From Anaerolineae bacterium (GTDB taxonomy: Bacteria; Chloroflexota; Anaerolineae; B4-G1; SLSP01), in the NCBI GenBank assembly GCA_018055515.1, contig JAGPHL010000010.1, forward strand, positions 1 to 25,548: a DNA stretch of 25,548 nt, given 5' to 3'. The notes beneath the pieces were generated by a model that was not told the DNA's origin, made no database searches, and saw only the letters and a list, made by a program, of their open reading frames with translations. Positions 13,428 through 21,141 of the stretch are shown piece by piece (the first letter of the stretch is position 1; every line of letters begins with the position of its first letter). The position numbers were made by a program, and so were the translations under genes.

Positions 13428-15713
13428 CTATTCCTCCTGATGCGACGCGGGAGCCACGGCATGGTGTTCATATTCGCGCTCAATGCGTTTGACGTTGCGA
13501 CGCAGCCACGAGACCGCCACCGGCTCATAGCGCCGACACAGCAAGACCGAACAGGGCGCCTGATTCGCGATCCAGTCGTCCACCGAGCCAAACAGCCGCG
13601 TGCGGGAGGCCCATTCTTCAGAAGCCCCCAGGACAATCAGCTGATACGGCTGTCGCTCCGTCTCGCCCAGCACGCCGGTTTGAACCGTCTTGGCGCTGCG
13701 GGCGAGGAGCGTGAAGTTGGGCGGGACGGCCCCCAACACCCCCTCGATGATCTCCTGCAACCACAGGGTCTGGTCTTCCAACTCCTCCGTGTCCTCCTCA
13801 TCCACGCCGCCCTTGAGGATGCGCAGCGCGGTCACCCGCGCTTTTTCGGCCTCGGCCAGCTCATACGCCAGGCGCAGCGCCATCCGCGAATGCGGCCCTC
13901 CGCCCACCGGCACCAGAATTCGCCGCAGCGGTTGGGTCAGCAACCCACGGTTGAGCAACACCGCCACATTGGTCGGCGCTTTTTGCAGGACCAGGTTAAT
14001 GGGATTCTCTATTAGCTGCGCCGGGGTCAGCGGCCCAGGCCATCCCATCAGCAAGAGATTGACGTTACAATGCCGTCCGACCTCATCCAGAATTCCCTCA
14101 GCGACGCTCGGCGCCGCGCGCACCTTGGTGTAGACCGCGATATTGCGTTCCAGCAATGTCGCCACGGCACCTTGTAACAACGTCCGTTGCTCCGGGCTGA
14201 GATCCCGCGCCAACCGGCGCGCCGTGCGCGCCGAAAGGCGTTTGGGATCAACATTGACCGTCAACACGCAGATGTAAGGGTCCACGGTCGCCTCAGCCAG
14301 AATCCCCGCGACATACACGAGGCCCCTGGCGGTCTGCGGATTGGCCACCGAGACGACAATGCGTTCCTTGCCCAGCTCCGGCTCCCCAAAGCGACGCCGC
14401 GCGGGCAAACGGCGCGCCACGCGCGGCTCTACATAGTACACCACAGCGAACAGCGCCAACACCCCCGCCCCAAAGGCCAGAGCGCGGGGATCCGCAAAAG
14501 CGATGATCAACACACAGGCCAGCCCGGCCGCGTAAGCTGTGAAGGGGAACCACGGCACTTTGAAGGGGCGTCGCAGGTTCGGGTAGCGCTTGCGCAATCG
14601 GATCATCGAGAGGCTGCCCCAGAACAGCACAAACAGATAGCCGCTGCTGGAGATGTAGCTGAGGAAATCCACCAGGCCAATCGCCGCGATCAGCGCGCTG
14701 ATGGCGCCAATGATGAAGATCGCTACCCACGGCGTGCGGAAGCGGCTCAGTTTGGAGAACACCGTGGGCCAAACGCCATCGCGTCCCAGCGTGAAGGCTT
14801 CACGGGTAGCGCTGAGCATCGCCGAGTTGACGGAAGTGAGCGTGGCGATCATGCCGGCCACGGCCATCATCGGCACGCCCCAACCGGGGATGAAATGCTG
14901 CACGGCATCGGTGAGCGCCGTCTCCGAACCCGCCAACTGCTGCCAGGGAACCGTCCCCAACGTCACCAGGCTCACCGTCACGTAAATGATCGTAGTCAGC
15001 GTCAGGCTGAGGAGAATCCCACTGGGGATGTTGCGATCGGGATTGCTCACCTCCTCGGCATCGTCAGCGATCACTTCGAAGCCCACATAGGCGTTGTAGA
15101 CCAGCGCAATCGTCGCCAACATGCGGGAGAGATTCGCCCAGACACTGTGATGGACGAAGATCGTCTCCCCCGAGATGAAGGTCTCCCAACGGAAACCCGC
15201 CGGATGGACGAACCCCGCGATCACGTAGATGACGAACGCCGTTAGCAGAATGCCGCCCAGGACAATCTGCGCATTGCCCACCTTGGTGACGCCGAAGAGG
15301 TTGAGCGCCATAAACAGGAGGGTTACGGCCACCGCCGCAGGGACGATGGGCAAACCGGGGATGAAGAGTTGCAGCGAATACGCGAAACCTACCGCCGACA
15401 GTGCGGCATAGAAGGTGCTGGAGAGGCAGTCCATCGAACCAACGAGATATGAGAGGAGCCCGGTGCCATACGCTTCGCGGACATAACTCATCGCGCCGCC
15501 GGCCACGGGATAAGCCGTTGCCAGCTCGCAGTAATTAAGCGCCACGGCGTAACTCAGTAGCCCCCCGATCAGCAAGGCCAACACCGCTGCCGGGCCGGCC
15601 AGGCCAGCGGCGTGGCCGGTCAGCACAAAGATCTCCGCGGCGATGGTGCCGGCGGTTCCTAACATCACCACTTGAACCAGGCTCAACTGACGCCTTAGCT
15701 TACGTTTGCTCAT
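13428..15713 (-). CDS. APC-family amino acid permease with C-terminal universal-stress domains
   Basis: A 761-residue membrane protein. Residues 1-430 form an APC transporter: a short basic N-terminus, then about twelve hydrophobic segments, with LGTAGTIAAEIFVLTG in TM1 and FEVIADDAEEVSNPDRNIP between TM6 and TM7, both typical of APC antiporters and symporters. The cytoplasmic part holds two universal stress protein (USP)-like domains. One is about 450-595 (GKERIVVSVANP ... NVAVLLNRG). The other is about 600-735 (RRILVPVGGGPHSRMALRLAYELAE ... LIVLGASEEWASRTRLFGSVDDWIANQAPCSVLLCRR), which carries a USP-like G-x-(S/T) nucleotide-site region. These domains probably regulate transport through ATP or another nucleotide. 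It starts 44 nt after mazF, with AAAGGGAG upstream, and precedes the PLP enzyme gene. The substrate is unknown; amino acids are inferred. Confidence 0.88.
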   Translation of the reverse strand: MSKRKLRRQLSLVQVVMLGTAGTIAAEIFVLTGHAAGLAGPAAVLALLIGGLLSYAVALNYCELATAYPVAGGAMSYVREAYGTGLLSYLVGSMDCLSSTFYAALSAVGFAYSLQLFIPGLPIVPAAVAVTLLFMALNLFGVTKVGNAQIVLGGILLTAFVIYVIAGFVHPAGFRWETFISGETIFVHHSVWANLSRMLATIALVYNAYVGFEVIADDAEEVSNPDRNIPSGILLSLTLTTIIYVTVSLVTLGTVPWQQLAGSETALTDAVQHFIPGWGVPMMAVAGMIATLTSVNSAMLSATREAFTLGRDGVWPTVFSKLSRFRTPWVAIFIIGAISALIAAIGLVDFLSYISSSGYLFVLFWGSLSMIRLRKRYPNLRRPFKVPWFPFTAYAAGLACVLIIAFADPRALAFGAGVLALFAVVYYVEPRVARRLPARRRFGEPELGKERIVVSVANPQTARGLVYVAGILAEATVDPYICVLTVNVDPKRLSARTARRLARDLSPEQRTLLQGAVATLLERNIAVYTKVRAAPSVAEGILDEVGRHCNVNLLLMGWPGPLTPAQLIENPINLVLQKAPTNVAVLLNRGLLTQPLRRILVPVGGGPHSRMALRLAYELAEAEKARVTALRILKGGVDEEDTEELEDQTLWLQEIIEGVLGAVPPNFTLLARSAKTVQTGVLGETERQPYQLIVLGASEEWASRTRLFGSVDDWIANQAPCSVLLCRRYEPVAVSWLRRNVKRIEREYEHHAVAPASHQEE

Positions 15714-15757
15714 AGAAAACGAGCCTCTTGCTCCCTTTCGAAAAATTTTGGCCGGCC

Positions 15758-16078
15758 CTATTCGGCGAACAGTTCCGCCAGCGCCTCCAACAGCAATACC
15801 TGCGTGGGTTGAGGCAAACGGCCCAATCGCCGGGTCAGACGAGATTTTTCTACTGTGCGCAACTGATCCAACACGATAAAGCTGTCCTTCCCTGCGACAT
15901 GGCAGGGAATGCGGGTGGGATAAGCGCGTCCTCGCGTCGTCAATGGCGCCACGATCACCGTGTTGATCTGAGCATTCATCTCATCCGGTGAAACGATCAC
16001 ACACGGACGCCCCCTGTGTCCTTCGGCGAGAGCCGCTTCCGGGTTCACCAGGTAAATGTCAAAGCGGCGCCAACTCAT
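15758..16078 (-). CDS. mazF: MazF/PemK-type mRNA interferase toxin
   Basis: A 106-residue toxin of the MazF/PemK family, which cleaves mRNA at short sequences. Family features are FDIYLVNPEAALAEGHRGRPCVIVSPDEMN (the G-x-(R/K)P-V/C core), TVIVAPLTTRGRAYPTRIPC and SFIVLDQLRTVEKSRL. The ATG at 16078 begins 2 nt after the stop of the antitoxin gene. The longer frame to 16183 overlaps the antitoxin and is discarded. It is the second gene of a two-gene toxin-antitoxin operon. Length and motifs are complete, so the toxin is probably active. Confidence 0.93.
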   Translation of the reverse strand: MSWRRFDIYLVNPEAALAEGHRGRPCVIVSPDEMNAQINTVIVAPLTTRGRAYPTRIPCHVAGKDSFIVLDQLRTVEKSRLTRRLGRLPQPTQVLLLEALAELFAE

Positions 16079-16080
16079 CC

Positions 16081-16344
16081 TTACCCCGCTTCTCCCGCGT
16101 CGAAGGAGCTCGTCGCCAGCACGCTCTCGGAGAGCAAGGCGTCCTCGCCTTGAGCCGCCAGCTCCTGAAAAGCCTCCTGCCATCCCTCACGGGGCGCGCG
16201 CCCAGGACGTACCACCAGAGCGCCATCCGGGGTCAGTTCCAGCGTCACCTGCTTAGGGAAGCCCAGCTGCTCTAACAGCACTTTGGGGATGCGAATGCCT
16301 TGCGAATTTCCAATCTTGATGATGCGCGTGGTAATCGTGGTCAC
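16081..16344 (-). CDS. mazE: MazE/AbrB-type antitoxin
   Basis: An 87-residue antitoxin with an N-terminal SpoVT-AbrB swapped-hairpin DNA-binding domain (TRIIKIGNSQGIRIPKVLLEQLG, then VTLELTPDGALVVRP). Its acidic C-terminal tail (about 52-87) is expected to wrap the MazF dimer. The start is GTG at 16344, after AGAGGGC. An antitoxin of this type usually represses its own promoter. The promoter just upstream carries two matching 8-bp motifs one helical turn apart, consistent with that. Confidence 0.92.
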   Translation of the reverse strand: MTTITTRIIKIGNSQGIRIPKVLLEQLGFPKQVTLELTPDGALVVRPGRAPREGWQEAFQELAAQGEDALLSESVLATSSFDAGEAG

Positions 16345-16364
16345 GCCGCCCTCTGTATCGCGAA

Positions 16365-16400
16365 GTAATTACATTGTAGTTACATCGCATCAAAAGTCAA
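16365..16400 (-). promoter_or_regulatory. mazEF promoter with paired operator-like motifs
   Basis: On the minus strand, TTGACT (16400-16395), a 16-bp spacer and TACAAT (16378-16373) form a good sigma-A promoter. The motifs GTAATTAC (16365-16372) and GTAGTTAC (16376-16383) flank and overlap the -10 box with an 11-bp period, as expected for autorepression by the AbrB-fold antitoxin. The TGA inside the -35 box is also the stop codon of the upstream VanZ-like gene (16399-16397). Confidence 0.65.
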
Positions 16401-16840
16401 CTGTCCCGCGCGTGACGTCGCCGGGAAGCCCCCCAGGCCGCGACCAACGCCCCCAGCCCGGCCCCCAACGTATTGAGCGCCACGTCCCCCGGCGATGAGA
16501 TCCGGGTATGGGTAAGCCCCTGCAGCAGTTCAATGGTGACACTCACGGCCAGACCTGCCGCTGTCCCCTCAAGAATCCATGATGTTAAAGAGCGTTTTCC
16601 GGCCACCGCCAGGGTCACGGCTGCGCCCAGCGGCGCGAAGACGACGATGTTCCCGGCGATGTCAATGAGCCAGAAGGCCGAGAGGCCCTGTTCTGCCGCC
16701 GGCGCAGTGAGCACTTCCAGATTGGCGGCCACGTCGAGGTTGGGACGGAGGGTCATCCACAGAAGCCATAGTACCATCAATGCTACGACGCTCCACCAAC
16801 AGCTTTTGGATCGCATCGTAAAACCAGAGGCCTCACTCAC
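16397..16840 (-). CDS. VanZ-like membrane protein
   Basis: A 147-residue integral membrane protein with about four hydrophobic segments: SVVALMVLWLLWMTLRP, then FWLIDIAGNIVVFAPLGAAVTLAVA, GTAAGLAVSVTIELLQGL, and SPGDVALNTLGAGLGALVAAW. The pattern R-P, D-x-x-x-N-x-x-x-F-x-P-x-G, E-x-x-Q, and R-x-x-x-x-x-D-x-x-x-N-x-x-G is that of VanZ-like proteins, linked in some species to glycopeptide resistance but mostly of unknown role. The GTG start at 16840 overlaps the PIN-domain gene by 8 nt. An ATG at 16816 is an alternative. It probably shares the transcript of the preceding toxin-antitoxin pair, which is odd company for a VanZ protein. Confidence 0.8.
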   Translation of the reverse strand: MSEASGFTMRSKSCWWSVVALMVLWLLWMTLRPNLDVAANLEVLTAPAAEQGLSAFWLIDIAGNIVVFAPLGAAVTLAVAGKRSLTSWILEGTAAGLAVSVTIELLQGLTHTRISSPGDVALNTLGAGLGALVAAWGASRRRHARDS

Positions 16841-17318
16841 CTGCCGCGCGGAGGATCTGGGCCTTTAGAGCTGAGGAGGCACGAAATCCGAATTTCTCCA
16901 AACGTTGAATCTCTGCCTGCAGGGAAGGAATTTCTCCCCGTAGCCGCGCCGCCAACAACAAGCCAAGAGTTCCAATAGGACGCAACCCTACCCGTCTGGC
17001 AAAACGCCGGGCATCCAGGTCATCCATCACCACATACTCTGCATTCAGGATTTTCGCCAGAACGATGACCTCTGCTTCACCCAGGTCCAACTCAGCAAGA
17101 AGGAGATCAACCGCCATGCGATTATCAACAACACGCACTTCAATCCAGGTTTGCAACGGTTGTTCAAGGAGTTGAGTTGCCATATCAGGCTTGGCCCGGA
17201 TTTCGTCAGCGACGGCTTGAGGAAGACATACCGACCCGGCTGCCTGCCGCAGCAGATCCAACCTTTCCAGCTTCGCCAGGAAAATCAGAGGACTGGCATC
17301 CACAACCCAAAGGCTCAC
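16833..17318 (-). CDS. PIN-like (DUF3368) toxin
   Basis: A 161-residue PIN-fold protein of the DUF3368 group: WVVDASPLIFLAKLERLDLL (conserved first Asp), VADEI, a middle acidic block LDLGEAEVIVLA, and YVVMDDLDARRFARRVGLRPIGTLGLLL. PIN toxins are Mg-dependent ribonucleases. The acidic residues Asp (VVDAS), Glu (GEAE) and Asp (VMDD) needed for metal binding are visible. The GTG at 17318 is chosen because it overlaps the antitoxin stop as GTGA and sits 8 nt after GGGAG. A GTG at 17333 would extend the overlap to 19 nt. The partner is the UPF0175 protein upstream. Confidence 0.85.
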   Translation of the reverse strand: MSLWVVDASPLIFLAKLERLDLLRQAAGSVCLPQAVADEIRAKPDMATQLLEQPLQTWIEVRVVDNRMAVDLLLAELDLGEAEVIVLAKILNAEYVVMDDLDARRFARRVGLRPIGTLGLLLAARLRGEIPSLQAEIQRLEKFGFRASSALKAQILRAAGE

Positions 17319-17584
17319 TTGGATAGCTCCCACGCCGCCTCGATTTCGGCGGTAATTTCTTCATCCTGGAGATTGATGGCCGGCACTTCCACCGTGATGA
17401 GGCGTGCCAGAAAGGCGAGACGCTCCATGCCCGCGAGGCTGGCAGCCTTGCCGGCTGAAAGGCGCCCCAACTCGTACGCCTTAGCCGCCGCCCAGAAGCG
17501 GAGCGTCTCGCCAAATTGCTCGTCCGAAAGTTTGAGGGTTTGCGGTAATCCTTCAGGGTATGTGATGATGGCCTGCTTCTCCAT
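17315..17584 (-). CDS. UPF0175-family antitoxin
   Basis: An 89-residue small protein of the UPF0175 (COG2886-like) family: the start EKQAIITYPEGLPQTLKLSDEQF, then LRFWAAAKAYELGRLSAGKAASLAGMERLAFLARL, a helix-turn-helix-like segment typical of these antitoxins, and an acidic C-terminus. Such genes regularly precede PIN/DUF3368 toxin genes, as here, and the two are translationally coupled (GTGA). The start ATG at 17584 follows AGGAGG by 5 nt. It is preceded by its own -10 box, so it heads a three-gene unit (UPF0175, PIN, VanZ-like). Confidence 0.85.
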   Translation of the reverse strand: MEKQAIITYPEGLPQTLKLSDEQFGETLRFWAAAKAYELGRLSAGKAASLAGMERLAFLARLITVEVPAINLQDEEITAEIEAAWELSK

Positions 17585-17625
17585 GCCTGCCTCCTCTTTG
17601 CTGACTCGATCTCGCTATCACTTCC

Positions 17626-17631
17626 ATTATA
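17626..17631 (-). promoter_or_regulatory. -10 box for the UPF0175/PIN/VanZ unit
   Basis: TATAAT on the minus strand (17631-17626) lies 41 nt before the antitoxin start codon, within the gap after the threonine-synthase-like gene. No clear -35 is seen at 16-18 bp, so the promoter may need an activator or be weak. Confidence 0.4.
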
Positions 17632-17665
17632 CTCCGGAATTACCGAGAACAGCGGCTGATGCGCC

Positions 17666-18910
17666 TCACAGCGTGCGCATCACCTCTTTCACCGCCTCCA
17701 GGTTCGGCGCGACGATGGGCGGTTCGGGCACGGTCCGCATCGCACTCTTGATGTCCTTCAGCCCGGAGCCGGTCAGCAAGACCACGACGCGTTCGTCCGG
17801 GGAAACCATCCCCTGCGCCACGGCTTTCACCAGGCCGGCATACGCCGCCGAGGCCGCCGGTTCGCAGAAGACGCCGGTGTGACGCGCAATGACCGGAATC
17901 GCGTTCAGGATCTCCTCATCGCTCACGCGCAGATACGCGCCGTCCGTCTCGCGCACGGCGGCGAGCGCCTTGTTCCGGTCGCGCGGCAGGCCCGCGCTGA
18001 TGCTATCGGCAAGCGTGTCAGCCGGCTGCTGCGTCATCTCCCAGCCCTGGAGGCCGCGCTCCCAGGCATCCACCAGCGCGGAGGAGCCAGCGGCCTGGAT
18101 GCCCATGATCTTGGGCATGGCATCAATCCAGCCCAGGGCGAGCAGGTCCTTCAGCCCCTTGTGGATGCCGCCGATGATGCAGCCGTCGCCCACGGGGACG
18201 AAGATGCGGTCGGGGGCTTCCCATCCGAGCTGCTCGCAGATTTCCAACGCCGCGGTCTTCTTGCCCTCGGTCATGTAGGGATTGTAGCCCGTGCTGCGGT
18301 TGTACCAGCCAAATTCCTTAGCGACCTGAAGCGTGAGCTCGACCGCCATGTCATACGTCCCATCCACCAACAGCACGCGCGCGCCGTAGATGAGATGCTG
18401 CGCGATTTTGGCGGGCGGCGCGGTCTTGGGGACGAAAATCACGGCGGGGAGACCGATGCTGGCGGCTAATCCTGCCATCGCGGCCGCAGCGTTGCCGGTG
18501 CTCGCCGTGGTGATGATGTCCGCGCCGACCTCGCGCGCCTTCACCACCGCCACCGCCGAGGCCCGGTCCTTGAGCGACGCCGTGGGATTCATCCCCTCAT
18601 CCTTCACCCAGACATGCCGGAGGCCCAGCAGGCTTGCCAGGCGTGGCGCCGGGTAGAGCGGCGTCCAGCCCACGCGCAGCGGCGGGACAGGCGATTCGGG
18701 CTCAACGGCGATGAGCGGCTTGTAGCGCCACATCGTCGTCTCCGGGTTGGCGGCCAGGCTTTCGCGGCTGATCCGCGCAGCGATGACGTCGTAATCGTAT
18801 TGCACATCGAGGTTGCCGTCATCCCCGTGCTTGGGGCAGACGTAGCGCACCTCGTCCACACCGTAAGTTGCACCGCAGATGGTGCATTTGAGGTTGAGTA
18901 CATGATCCAT
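17666..18910 (-). CDS. Threonine-synthase-like PLP enzyme
   Basis: A 414-residue fold-type II PLP enzyme. Its N-terminal zinc-ribbon-like region has C9-x2-C12 ... C25-x2-H28, as in many ThrC-like proteins. The PLP Lys is in NPTASLKDRAS, the substrate loop is TASTGNAAAAMAGL, and the phosphate loop is PVGDGCIIGG. The C-terminal part, FCEPAASAAYAGLVKA and VVLLTGSGLKDIKSA, also fits threonine synthase. The ATG at 18910 follows GAAGGAAG. It is the last gene of the carbamoyl operon, after carbamate kinase. In the comparable E. coli cluster the PLP enzyme YgeX is a diaminopropionate ammonia-lyase, so this protein may perform a lyase step rather than make threonine. That is inference. No homoserine pathway gene lies nearby. 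Confidence 0.85.
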   Translation of the reverse strand: MDHVLNLKCTICGATYGVDEVRYVCPKHGDDGNLDVQYDYDVIAARISRESLAANPETTMWRYKPLIAVEPESPVPPLRVGWTPLYPAPRLASLLGLRHVWVKDEGMNPTASLKDRASAVAVVKAREVGADIITTASTGNAAAAMAGLAASIGLPAVIFVPKTAPPAKIAQHLIYGARVLLVDGTYDMAVELTLQVAKEFGWYNRSTGYNPYMTEGKKTAALEICEQLGWEAPDRIFVPVGDGCIIGGIHKGLKDLLALGWIDAMPKIMGIQAAGSSALVDAWERGLQGWEMTQQPADTLADSISAGLPRDRNKALAAVRETDGAYLRVSDEEILNAIPVIARHTGVFCEPAASAAYAGLVKAVAQGMVSPDERVVVLLTGSGLKDIKSAMRTVPEPPIVAPNLEAVKEVMRTL

Positions 18911-18950
18911 TCGATCTTCCTTCGGGGGTAATGCCTGAACAGGAGAAGTA

Positions 18951-19024
18951 GTGGGGTAGGGGAGTAAGAAGGAGGGAGTAGGAAACTTTTGGTACATTGA
19001 ATTCCTACTCCCTTACTCCCACCC
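18951..19024. repeat. Inverted GGGAGTA-word array
   Basis: A left arm of GGGAGTA/GGGAGTAAG words (18951-18984) faces TTCCTACTCCCTTACTCCC and ACCC (19002-19024). The perfect inner stem is GGGAGTAGGAA (18974-18984) with TTCCTACTCCC (19002-19012). It lies between the carbamate kinase stop and the threonine-synthase-like start. There is no U-run, so it is not a classical terminator. It also contains GGAAACTTTTG (18981-18991), repeated at 22248. Confidence 0.65.
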
Positions 19025-19036
19025 GGCCCCGTTACC

Positions 19037-19993
19037 CTATCCCGGGATAATGCGCGTACCGGTCTTGCCTTCCAGTGCGTCCATCAGGTGCGGCGGGTCG
19101 GTGATGATGGCTTTCTTGCCGCCGGCCTCCAGGAACCAGAGGATGGCCTGAATCTTGGGGTACATACTGCCCTTGGCGAAGTGTCCCTCCGCCATGTACT
19201 TTTTGGCCTCGGAGGCAGTCATCACATCAATGGCCCGCTGATCGGGTTTGTTGTAGTTGATGTAGACTTTCTCGACAGCTGTAGAGATGACAAACAGATC
19301 AGCTTTGATTTCGCGGGCAAGCAGCGAGGAGGCGTAGTCCTTATCAATCACCGCCGCCGTGCCCACATAATTGCCGTGTTCGTCCTCGATGACGGGAATA
19401 CCGCCGCCACCGACGGTGATGGCGCAGATGCCATTATCCAGCAGCGTCTGGACCGCGTCCAGCTCGATGATTTTCTGCGGGATGGGCGAGGCGACGACAC
19501 GTCGCCAACCGCGCCCGGCGTCTTCCACAATCGCCCAGCCTTCCTCAGCTTCCCGCTTTTTGGCCTCGGCCTCGTCCATGAAGCCACCGATGGGCTTGGA
19601 GGGGTGCTGGAACGACGGGTCGTTCTTATCCACCAACACCTGCGTCACAATCGTCGCCACACTCTTCTTCATGCCGCGGCGGTAGAACTCGTTGTTAAGA
19701 TTCTGCTGGAGCGAATAGCCAATCGCGCCCTGCGAGTCCGCGCCGCAGACATCCAGCGGGACCTCGTGCATCCCGGCGACCTTGTGCGCAATTTCTGAAC
19801 GGCGAAGGATGAAGCCCACCTGAGGGCCATTCCCGTGGCCAATGGCCACGTCCCACCCGGCCTCAATCATACTGGCAATGTGATAGCAAGTCTCTTTGGC
19901 TGCCAGGTACTGATCCTCAACAGTCTGATGATCCTTATCTTTAATCAACGAATTGCCGCCAATGGCAATGACGGCCCATTTTCTGTCGCTCAT
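19037..19993 (-). CDS. arcC: Carbamate kinase
   Basis: A 318-residue cytoplasmic enzyme of the amino-acid-kinase fold, full length for the family. It interconverts carbamoyl phosphate plus ADP with ATP, CO2 and ammonia. Motifs: IAIGGNSL near the N-terminus, AIGHGNGPQVGFIL, GADSQGAIGYSLQQNL, AITVGGGGIPVIED, VIDKDYASSLLA, and the C-terminal GSMYPKIQAI with the nucleotide-site residues. The ATG at 19993 follows GAGGGAG. It is placed between the YgeW-like carbamoyltransferase and the threonine-synthase-like gene. Arginine deiminase is absent, so the carbamoyl phosphate probably comes from phosphorolysis of a ureido compound by the neighbouring carbamoyltransferases. It corresponds to YqeA in the E. 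coli yge/yqe set. Confidence 0.94.
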   Translation of the reverse strand: MSDRKWAVIAIGGNSLIKDKDHQTVEDQYLAAKETCYHIASMIEAGWDVAIGHGNGPQVGFILRRSEIAHKVAGMHEVPLDVCGADSQGAIGYSLQQNLNNEFYRRGMKKSVATIVTQVLVDKNDPSFQHPSKPIGGFMDEAEAKKREAEEGWAIVEDAGRGWRRVVASPIPQKIIELDAVQTLLDNGICAITVGGGGIPVIEDEHGNYVGTAAVIDKDYASSLLAREIKADLFVISTAVEKVYINYNKPDQRAIDVMTASEAKKYMAEGHFAKGSMYPKIQAILWFLEAGGKKAIITDPPHLMDALEGKTGTRIIPG

Positions 19994-20021
19994 AGAACAA
20001 AGCTCCCTCTCATAAATATAA

Positions 20022-20127
20022 AAGTAATGGGTAATGGGTAATGAGTAATGGGGTAATGAGGGGTGGGGTAATGGGCGATGAGGGCAAGGCCTGCTCGCCC
20101 ATCACCTCTCACCCATCCCCCATTACT
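20022..20127. repeat. Inverted GGGTAAT-word array
   Basis: At least five GTAATGGG/GTAATGAG words run from 20022 to about 20084. The complementary arm, CATCACCTCTCACCCATCCC and CCATTACT, runs to 20127. GGGCGA (20073-20078) and TCGCCC (20095-20100) form the inner pairing. The array fills the gap between the YgeW-like stop and the carbamate kinase start. Confidence 0.65.
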
Positions 20128-20131
20128 GAAT

Positions 20132-21112
20132 TTACCACATCGTCAGCGCCATCACGGCTTTCTGCGCGTGGAGGCGGTTCTCGGCCTGGTCAAAGACGAC
20201 GGAGTTGGGGCCGTCCATCACCTCGCTGGTCACTTCGACGTCGCGGTCGGCGGGCAGGGGATGCATGTAAATGGCGTCCGGCCTGGCCCGCTTCATCTTA
20301 GCTGCGTCGGTGATCCAGTCCTTGTAGCTATCCTGGATGCGTTTCCCCTCGGCAGGGTCAGTGGTGGTGAGCAGCGGTCCCCACGACTTGGCATAGACCA
20401 CGTCGGCGTCTTCAAAACCCTCGGCCATATCGTGGACGATCTCGAAAGCAGCGCCGTTTTGACGCGCCAGCGCCTGCGCCTCTTCCACGTATACCTCCGG
20501 CAGTTTGAACTCCGGCGGATACGAGAGGGTCACATCCATGCCGAAGCGCGGCATCTGGAGGATGAGCGAGATCGGCACCGAGATGGGCTTGAGGTACGAA
20601 GCGGCATACGCCCACGAGACCACGATCTTCTTTTTGCGCAGGTCACGGCCTTTCTTTTCCATGATCGTCATCAGATCGGCCAGGCATTGGAACGGATGGA
20701 ACAAATCGCACTGCATATTCAGCACCGGCGCGCGCGAGGATTTGGCGACGGCGTTGATGTAGGCGTTCCCCTCGCCCCAATCGCAGTGGCGGATGGCGAG
20801 GCCATCGAAGTAGCGCCCCAGAATCTCGCCGATCTCCACCGGCGTATCGCCGTGCGCAATCTGCGTCGTCTTGCTCTCGATGAAGGCGCCATGCCCGCCG
20901 AGCTGTGCTATGCCCGCCTCAAACGAACAGCGCGTGCGTGTGCTGCTGAAGAAAAACAGCATCCCCAGCACCTTATCGCGCAGATAGGGATGCGGCTCGC
21001 CCAACGCGCGCTTGCGCTTGAGGTCCCAGGCCACGTCCAGCACGGTTTCGACCTCTTCCTTGCTGAAATCCAGATCAGAAATCAAATCGCGGCCACGAAG
21101 ATTGGTGATCAT
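20132..21112 (-). CDS. ygeW: YgeW-like knotted carbamoyltransferase
   Basis: A 326-residue member of the aspartate/ornithine carbamoyltransferase superfamily. The carbamoyl-phosphate motif is SSTRTR (56-61). HPFQ (139-142) replaces the usual HPTQ, and HPLPADR (284-290) is the C-terminal motif. The Pro-rich stretch SWAYAASYLKPISVP, followed by RFGMDVTLSYP (167-199), matches the loop that makes YgeW and acetylornithine carbamoyltransferases knotted. The rest, including VVYAKSWGP, also tracks E. coli YgeW. The ATG at 21112 lies 11 nt after AGGAG. Knotted enzymes use substrates other than ornithine or aspartate. In E. coli, ygeW sits with ygeX, ygeY and yqeA, a set linked to anaerobic purine/ureido catabolism. 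Neighbours here are the YgeY-like hydrolase and carbamate kinase. The direction is probably catabolic (carbamoyl phosphate release). Confidence 0.85.
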   Translation of the reverse strand: MITNLRGRDLISDLDFSKEEVETVLDVAWDLKRKRALGEPHPYLRDKVLGMLFFFSSTRTRCSFEAGIAQLGGHGAFIESKTTQIAHGDTPVEIGEILGRYFDGLAIRHCDWGEGNAYINAVAKSSRAPVLNMQCDLFHPFQCLADLMTIMEKKGRDLRKKKIVVSWAYAASYLKPISVPISLILQMPRFGMDVTLSYPPEFKLPEVYVEEAQALARQNGAAFEIVHDMAEGFEDADVVYAKSWGPLLTTTDPAEGKRIQDSYKDWITDAAKMKRARPDAIYMHPLPADRDVEVTSEVMDGPNSVVFDQAENRLHAQKAVMALTMW

Positions 21113-21141
21113 AATGCTATCCACTCCTCTCTTGAATTTAT

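Noticed and set aside
18974..19012. GGGAGTAGGAA hairpin as intrinsic terminator of carbamate kinase
   Set aside because: No U-run follows on either strand, the loop is 17 nt, and similar paired arrays occur at every gap of the operon, so a repeat explanation fits better.
20022..20127. Possible CRISPR-like array
   Set aside because: Units are only 7-8 bases, with no spacers of constant length and no cas genes; it is a short-word tandem array.
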